Shown here in pieces: positions 10,701 through 19,700 of a DNA stretch of 22,500 nucleotides; the stretch's first letter is position 1; every line of letters starts with the position of its first letter. Under the pieces are notes generated by a model that did no database searches, had not been told where the DNA came from, and worked only from the letters and a program-made list of their open reading frames with translations. Position numbers and translations under genes: made by a program. Source of the DNA: Tubiluchus corallicola (lineage: Eukaryota > Priapulida > Priapulimorpha > Priapulimorphida > Tubiluchidae); the NCBI GenBank assembly GCA_030141605.1, contig JAQGDQ010001513.1:1-22500 (forward strand), read 5' to 3'.

Positions 10701-13700
10701 CTGGTGGATTGAAAAGTCGTTTGAAAATCTTCAAAATCAATTCGAGAACTGAAGCTAGGTTTACTTCAAATTCAAATGTCTTTCTGGTAGAGAATGCTCA
10801 ACCCTAGTTGTCACTTGTTCCCCATTATTATACCCGACATACTTGTATCACAAGTTATTCTGCTGATCTTATTGACAATATATTCATAAATATAATTCAA
10901 CAAAATTTTAAGCAACGAAATGTGCTTACAGATCTAATTGATCATTTATGATAGACCTAGAGTTATCAGCCGTGCTGAGGCATGACTCCAAAAAGTGCAC
11001 AAAGACTCATGACACAGATAATTTAATAACGGAGCTTCAGAGCATTACTAGGTGTTGCTAAGTAACGATGTCAATCTATTATATGAATTTCTTTTGAGCT
11101 ACAAAATGAGCATCTGAAACCTCTTGCGTCTCTTCGCATGATCACACGTTTCTGGCCCTAGACTATAATGCCAATTATTTCTAATGCAGTACGAATGACA
11201 AAATATCAACATGTCATTCTAGTCATTCAAGAGTTTTTATTTTTACAGGATTACCTTGTACCTTACACTTTTCTGGAGCAGCCATTAGTCTTGAAAAAGC
11301 TCCTAGATATAAAGTGTGGATGTCGTTTACTGTGTTGCATTGGTTTGAGTGTGAAACTTCAGACATAGTACATGTGCAAAATAACTGGAATGTGTTACAT
11401 ATAATCAACTCCAGTTCAACAGTGCAAGTTAGTAATCTAGATGCTAACGTGGAACTCAATTGGGCATACATCGCAATACCAGCTGGTTTGCTCTTTCCTG
11501 GATCTTACATGTTTACACTTACTGCAACTGTGGCAACTGACAATGTCACTATGAACGTTACTGCAGAGGTAATTTAATGATTAGAATTTTATTTTTAATT
11601 TTCTTTTTTTCTGTACAAAAATACACCAAATTTATTGTTTTTACAGCCGTGTGGAATTTACATACTAAAATTATCGATAAAAAGTTTCAACTTCACATGA
11701 TAATTTTTTAGATAATTGACATTAAATAAAGTTCATCTTGTCTCGTTTTGTCTTAATGTGAATGTAAGAAATCACAACAACTTTTCAACATTTTTCTTCC
11801 AATTCTGTTTGTAAAGTCTTGGGATTTAGAAAGCCAATAGTGTTAATTGGAATTTTGGGTTAATTGAAATTTCAAGTTAATTAAATAGACACGTTACAGC
11901 ACAACTAAATTTTAATAAGAATAAAAATATTGTAAAGTGACGAATGTGAAATTTGTTTCGAATATTTAATACTTAAGTCATTTTTAATTTCATACTAACC
12001 TTTTAAAGCGTCTGTTATTGTTATTGTTAATATTGTTTTGCATCGATGTGCCATGACATGTCGCTTAAAAATATTTCCTTTGACTTGCTTCGTACACACA
12101 CATTTGCTTTTTCAAATGGTTTAAAAGCTATGGAATACAATAGTAAATACAAAAACGTATGAGCTGGTCTTAACAGCTAAAAACTGTGTACCACTTGCGC
12201 TGTGCAAGGAATACCTCTGCATGGTATTCCATATAGGTATGTTGATAGGCCACCGTGGATTTCACATTAGCAATGGTGGTAACAGCCACCTCAGATCTTG
12301 CACAAAATGTGTTGAACTTGCCCTGAAAGGGAGATGTGTGAAATGTACAGAGTAATTAGTTCAAGTAGGAAATGTACTGACAAGTGTTAATTGGAATTTT
12401 TTCTGAACTCTATCTGTGATAGTGAAGTTTTCTCAGACAATTTGAGAAAGAAGGTCTAGATAGATGCAACGGGTCATGGTTCAAATAAATAAAGTTGTTT
12501 AGCTTCAAAGTATTAATCCACTGAGATCAAATCAATTTAATTGAATTTCAATTCAATTCCGTCAATTTCTTCCTCATAATAAACAAATACTTATACATCG
12601 CAAGTGCATTTTTAAATCAAATTTCGATAATTCAACGAAATTAAGATGCAGTTCGTAAATTCAATGCTAAAGACTTAAGAAGCTAACTTATGTTAGACCA
12701 CCAGAATTGGTAGTGGAAAAAAATTAACAACATATTGCTGTTAGTTAGTGTGATTTACAGCGTTAGTGGTACTTCGTAATTACAATGTACGGTGCAGTAA
12801 AATCATGAATGTTTTAAGCATTTATGGGGGGGGGGGGGGCAACACAGGATTAGACTACATGGAGATGTGTCGTACACTGAAATAATAAATGTTTTAAACT
12901 TTCGCTAAGCATTAGTAGAGGAGGCAACACTTTTATATGGAGATGTGCAATGCAGATATGCAGATGGAAACAAAAGTGTATTATTATCCTAGAGGGTAAA
13001 TTCTAGCATGCTTCCTGAGATGGCACTTTCTTCCACGCTTTGCATTTTGGTAAAATTTGCTTTTGTTTTATTGTGGTTTGTAGGTCGTTGTTTTCTTGTA
13101 CGTGCATTGCTAGTTCCAGTAGTTTGCGTAAATAGCAAATAGCAATGTGGTATAATGGTGCACTTCGTTAATAAACCACAATGTATTTTCGTTCAGAGGT
13201 TTGTTATGGTCAAAGCTTCGGACATCGTACCTCTCATTCAAGGTGGACAGTCTAGAAAAGTGGGATGGGAGGACAATGTTACAATTGATGCATCATCCTC
13301 GTATGATCCCGACACTCCATACCTAAAGAAGTACCATAATGACTACCAAGATGAGTTTGCGTAAGCATTTCCTGAGTTAGATTCACGATTTGTCGTCTGC
13401 ACTGGCTCCACAATGGTATACATGTGTGTAATTGCTGATATGTGCAAAGTAGGTGCAACAGTGGATGTAGAGTAGAGAATTTCTACAGATTGCTAATGTT
13501 ATGTTACATTTCTACTCTTAATCAGGCAACACAGTTAAGCAGCACTGAAGTCATGTTAATGGATGGTGGCAGCTAAACATTTAATTCTCCATTTATAGTG
13601 GCATCATCTGCCAGATTGCTGATGGAGATTCAACCTTGTTCAGCCAGGATGTCATACTTGCATACATGAAAGCAACTGGCATTACAATTACCAGCAAAGT

Positions 13701-16700
13701 GTTTCGCTTTGCAGAATTGTCTTTATAATGAATTAGGTAGATCCCGCCACAGTCATCAACGTTAAGCTAGCTGCTTAAATACAGTGAAACTACAGCACCG
13801 ATTATGTAACTTCCTATAAATTATAGGAAGCAAGACCTGTTTAAAGTTTGTGTAAAACCATTGTAGATTCTGGGTAACATAATAACCGTAACTGTTTCAG
13901 GTACACATGGTATTGTCATGTTGGTACAGGAATCAGGCCTAATGACGACCAGCCTGGGTGTTACGGCAATTACACAGTTCGTTTAATTTTTACAGGTAAG
14001 TTAAACAACATTTCTGGTATGTTCTTGGGTAGCTATATAGAGTGAAAAGCTTTTGTTTAAGGTCAAATTTAATGTAAAAACAAGTTTTTTTAATTAAAGA
14101 GCTAATCATAACTTAAAATTTGAGACTAATTTTATTAAATTTCGATGTTTCTTTCCTAATTTGCGTTTTTTCACAAAATATGTTTCTTTGGTTCCACTTA
14201 AGACACTTTGGAAAATTGCAGACTAAGCAAACCTAGTAGCATGGCTTCCGTGGATACCATTTTGAATCTGTTGCAACAATGCTACACAGTGAAATGTGAC
14301 ATGTGAAACGCCAACGCTACCGTAACTAGGGACTGATATTTTGCTAGAGTCATCTAAGAAGTAAAATATTCAAAATCAAGCTCTAGACTTTCTTTAGAAA
14401 TCACACTTTCATGCTCGACTTTCTCTTATGTAACCAAAACAGCAAAAGCATCAGAAAATCTTTGTCAGAGCATTTTCTTTCTGTTTTTGTGCAAATGCGA
14501 AACTTCACAAAACATGTTGCTTTTCACCTTTAAAATGAGCTTGCAAAATTATATTTCCTAGAAGTTACATTACTCAAAAAATGTACTATTATTAAACTGC
14601 TGCTTGTCTGCTTGTTCCAGAGTCCTCGTTTATGATACCAGCAAAATCGTTACCATGGTTACTAAATGTGACTATTGGGCTTGAGATTGTAAAAGCCAAT
14701 AAGACGCAACAATATGTGCAACAGGTATTACATGTAGATGAAGGTTCTATTCCCATCATTGAAATAAGGTATGAGTGCTGTACTTATTGCTTGTTAGTTA
14801 TTAGCTCATAAATACAAGAAGTCGCCATTATGTGTATGATAGTTTTTACATTACACATTAGTGCAGTACAAAGAACAGCATGGATGTTAATCATAGCAAA
14901 CCTGTTTACCATAACAAACCATAAACTACAAGTCCGGTAGGTTAACTATCAGTTTTCTTTCAATTAATTCACAATTTTTGTGATGTTTGTTTCTGGCAAA
15001 AGTAACAAAATCAAATATTAATACCATAAAAATATTTTATTTAATAATTTACGTATTTTATAACTTTGTAATTGTTATTATGTTGCAAAAGATTAAAATG
15101 CTATATTAAAATTGTGCTGTTGTGAATGGTACCTACACACCATATGTACAACGATGGGTGAACGTGAACTACAGACAAATACATAAGAAGTTCAAGCACT
15201 ACTGATTTTCAGCAATAATACTTTGCCCAGTTTCTGCTGCTTAAAATTCAATCACTTCAATCTGCTCTAAAGCTCTGGTGTTGCAAGTTTGTGGTCGAAT
15301 TCCATCACTTCAACCTGCTCTAAAGCTCTGGTGTTGAAAGTCTGTGGTCGCATTCCATCACTTCAACCTGCTATAAAGCTCTGGCGTTGGAAGTCTTGTG
15401 GTCATACCCGTGATGTGGAGGTGCCACTGACAATAGCACGATATTAATATATCAGTATAATGATTACATCATTATGTATACTTGTTTAGTCAAAAATGGA
15501 TATATGCATTCTTGTAATGCCCTAATTCGTTCCTTTCCCATAACAAGAAACGAATAACATGCACCTATGTTTTGGTTTGAGCATAACTACATACACTAAT
15601 TTTGTGTATTTATTTATACTTATCCATACGTATGAATGTGTGAGCGTGTGCACGGACATGTGTTCATTGGATAAAAATTATGTTCAAAGTTTGACACTAA
15701 GAATGCAGGCTCTCATCTCAGGAGATTTTTGAACAACAAGAAATATTAGTCCTTATAAAGATATCTTCTGTTTACAAGAAAGACTTTTGTAAACCAGCTA
15801 TTAACAAAAGCAGAAGAAGTCGAGTATTTTTGTTTTTACAACAGTATGAAATAATTTAGCCTTTGATCACATTCTTTTACGTTTTTATTTGAGTGAGAAA
15901 ACCATTTCTTGAAGTGTTTTTGTTTGGAAATATTTTCTAGATGTCTGAAAAACTGCAGAGCAAAAGTGAATTCTCGTGTAGATATTGTGTTGCAAGCTTT
16001 GTGTACTAATTGCGACAAGGAAAGCATGTCTACACTTAGATACAAGTGGAAGTTTGAGAATTCAACTGGAAAACCGGATATAAATGTTCATAAAGACACT
16101 GACTTGGCAAATATTAATAGAAACACGTTGAAAGAAGGCAACAACTATACCATTGTAGTAGAAGGTAAACACTTGTCAATATTTGAGCAATTATAATTAT
16201 ATGTAAAAGACAAGACAAATTATATACTTTCAACTTCTTTTCAATTCGAGTTTATTGCCATTGTTACGGTTTGAAATAATTTGGCAGGTGGGCCTGCGTT
16301 TAGCATTCCTGGACTTTCTACTTACCTGATTGTGGTTAATGAAATACCTGTGAAGTCAGCTGAACCTTGTGCTCTCACTCCTAATGAAGGTAAGTGCAAT
16401 TGAATTACAAGCTCAACTCTTTATTTTGAACATGAACAAATGTGCCAAGCAGTTCCCAATCTGCTAATATTTGAAATAAGCGGTTTGCTTAAAGTACGTT
16501 CTAATTTTACATAACTAATACTTGAAAAAGTAAAAATTGTTCTTGTTGTTAAAAACTTGCACTTTATACATCCCAGGAGAGACGCTGAAGACGAAATTCA
16601 CGTTAACGTGCAGTGGAGCATTACATTGATGAAGATGAACCGCTTATGTATGAATTTTATTATAGAAGCGATGCAAACTCTAGCAATGAAAAAGGTAAGA

Positions 16701-19700
16701 GTTACAATCTTATGTGCAGATCAAGTGTTACAAAGTTGTATGACGATCAAGCGTTACTATGCTGTATGAAGATGAACTGTTACAATGCCGTAGGAGAGTA
16801 AGCTGTTACAAAGTTGTATGATGATCAAGTGTTACAATGTTGAATAAAGATCAAGTGTTACAATGTTGAATAAAGATCAAGTGTTACAAAGTTGTATGAA
16901 GATCAAGTGTTACAATGTTGAATAAAGATCAAGTGTTACAATGTTGAATAAAGATCAAGTGTTACAAAGTTGTATGAAGATCAAGTGTTACAATGTTGTA
17001 TGAAGATCAACTGTTACAATGCTGTAGGAGAGTAAGCTGTTACAAGTTGTATGATGATCAAGTGTTACAATGTTGTATGAAGATGAACTGTTACAATGCT
17101 GTAGGAGAGTAAGCTGTTACAAGTTGTATGATGATCAAGTGTTACAATGTTGTATGAAGATGAACTGTTACAATGCTGTAGGAGAGTAAGCTGTTACAAA
17201 GTTGTATGAAGATCAAGTGTTACGATGTTGTATGAAGATCAACTGTTACAATGCTGTGTGAAAGTAAATTGTTACAAAATTGTAGGAAGATCAGCTGTTA
17301 AAATACTGTATGAAGATTAACTGTTAAAATGCTGTATGAAGATTAACTGTTAAAATGCTGTATGAGAGTAAGCTGTTACAAAGTTATATAAATATCAAGT
17401 GCTACAATGTTGAATAAAGATCAAGTGTTACAATGTTGTATGAAGATTAACTGTTACAATGCTGTATGAGAGTAAACTGTTACAAAGTTGTATGAAGATC
17501 AAGTGTTACAATGTTGTATGAAGTTCAACTGTTACAATGTTGTATGAAGATCAACCGTTACAATGCTGTTACAGTTTCAACTGTTACAATTAAACAAATC
17601 AAAGGATAATAAAAGATTAAAAATCCATAAGAACTGATAACCTGCAATGGGTAATAATTGGCAAAATAAACTGCAATGGTTTTTAAAAAATTCATGCAAT
17701 CACAATGATAATTAATTAATGACAGTCCTTAATATTGATCTGTAAGATCTCTCCAATGAATAGTCTATTGCCATGCTGAAGAATTAGCCTTTTCACTGTT
17801 TCGTTTTGCACATGTGCTGTTGCTGTAGGTCAATGATTAAGTGCATCACAGCAATGAGTCTTCACTAAAAATATCTCGTGACATGTGGGTAACGCAAAGC
17901 CGTTTGCCGCATCAGTTCAGTGACTTCATTTGTTTCATTAGAACTTTACCTAATTATGCATTTTTCTGTTCTTAGAGTAATTTACTAGCAGCATATTGCT
18001 TTTGAATAAAAGAAAACTAACTAGGAAAGATTCCAGCTAGCTGCAAAACTATTTATATTACAATGGCATGGTCTGTGTGGTATTTTAAAGTGCATACACA
18101 TGTGCTGTCTAGTGCACTTAACATTTTTCACTATCCTTATTGCAGTATTTTCAACTGTTTTGCGCTCATAAAACATGCCAATTCAAATATTATAGCACTT
18201 CGGGTCACTTCATGTGCTCACATTTTCTTTTTTCAGGCCTTCCGTATTCGACGTTTCAAAATTGCCATTCTTGTACAGTGTTTTTTTTCAACGTCTTACT
18301 ATAATTTAATTTCTTTTATGTTTTTTTTCAGTTCCAGTTTTGTGTCTGAGAAAAAACACTGTGGCTTGGCATTGTTATAGTTACTTCCCTGTGGTGTTTG
18401 ATACTTATTATAACAGTTTAAAAACTGCATTGTTCAAAATATTAAAACTGTGCAGCTCAATAAGCTACATTTAATGTTTGATCTATTTCAAAATGGTATT
18501 CATTTACTGCAATAACATAACAAAATTTTTATATTTATATTATTTAGTAAGTTTACTTTTTCGCGATACAGTAAGAAAGCATTAACTTTGTTTCACAGGC
18601 ATTTTATTATATCGTGGCTCAGCTCCAAAGCTTCCACCAACCATTCTGTCTCCAGGTCTAGCGGAGAATAACTATAATGGGCAAATATTAATGTCTGTAT
18701 CAGATGCATACCTGTCAACTGCATGGACTACATTTAATGTCACTGTGAGTATTCTCATTTGGAAGGAAAACATAGAATTTAACAGATAAACAGATACAAA
18801 ACACAAACAAGATTTTGAATTTATGCTGAAATAGAAACAAACTAAACTTACATTTATCCAACTGTCTCACGGAAGTTTTCCGAATTTGACCCACGCAGAA
18901 AAGAAAAATAAATTTAAACCAATTTTGATTTTTAATATTGCAAATACTCATTCGGTAGAAACTTAAAATTGTATTTATTACATGTTATTGTACTCATTAC
19001 AAATATAATGCTTTGATCGCTTTTTATTGAATTATCTGATATGAATGAGCACCTTCCACAGGAAAGTTGACAACAAATATCCATTTTCAAATTTTCCTTT
19101 ACTGTCCATCCCTAATTTTTTTTAATTTGATTCCCTGCTCTCTATTTTTTAGGTATATAATTTTGACAACAAAGATGAAATAGACGACTTTGAATCTGCA
19201 ATAAGTATCTTAACCGAGCTTGAAAATTTAACTTTCACAAGTAGCGCTCTTGGTGAACTTAGTCCGCTGGAAGGTTATATTGCCAGAGGAGAAAACTATG
19301 GTATGTTGTTGTTGTTGTACGAAAATTGCAAAAGTGTAAAAAAGAATTTGATTGGCATGCATGTCGTATTATGATGCTTTATGGTTGCTTTTTCCTTTTG
19401 AAACAATCAAATTGGAAAACATTTATTTTTTAATAGCATAGAGGAGAGAAAGAGAAAAAGAGAAAAGAGGGAGATAGGAGAGAGAGAGGGGGAGAGAGAG
19501 GGAGGGTTTACATTGTGTTCTACTAACAGTAAAACTTGTTTTTTTAAGTATCTGATATCATTTTTTGCAGTTGAACTCCTCTATTGAAGTCCCTATAAGC
19601 CAAAAGAAAAGGCTAAATCTTTTGGAAGATTTATTTCACTTTTGGCTGAAAATGATTGAAGTGGTTAGTAATAATACTGAAATAAGCGCCTTGTGTAATT

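Noticed and set aside
18063-18380. 105-codon plus-strand frame in intron 12
   Set aside because: Phe/Ser-rich from T-runs; no domain and no phase-matched splice sites.
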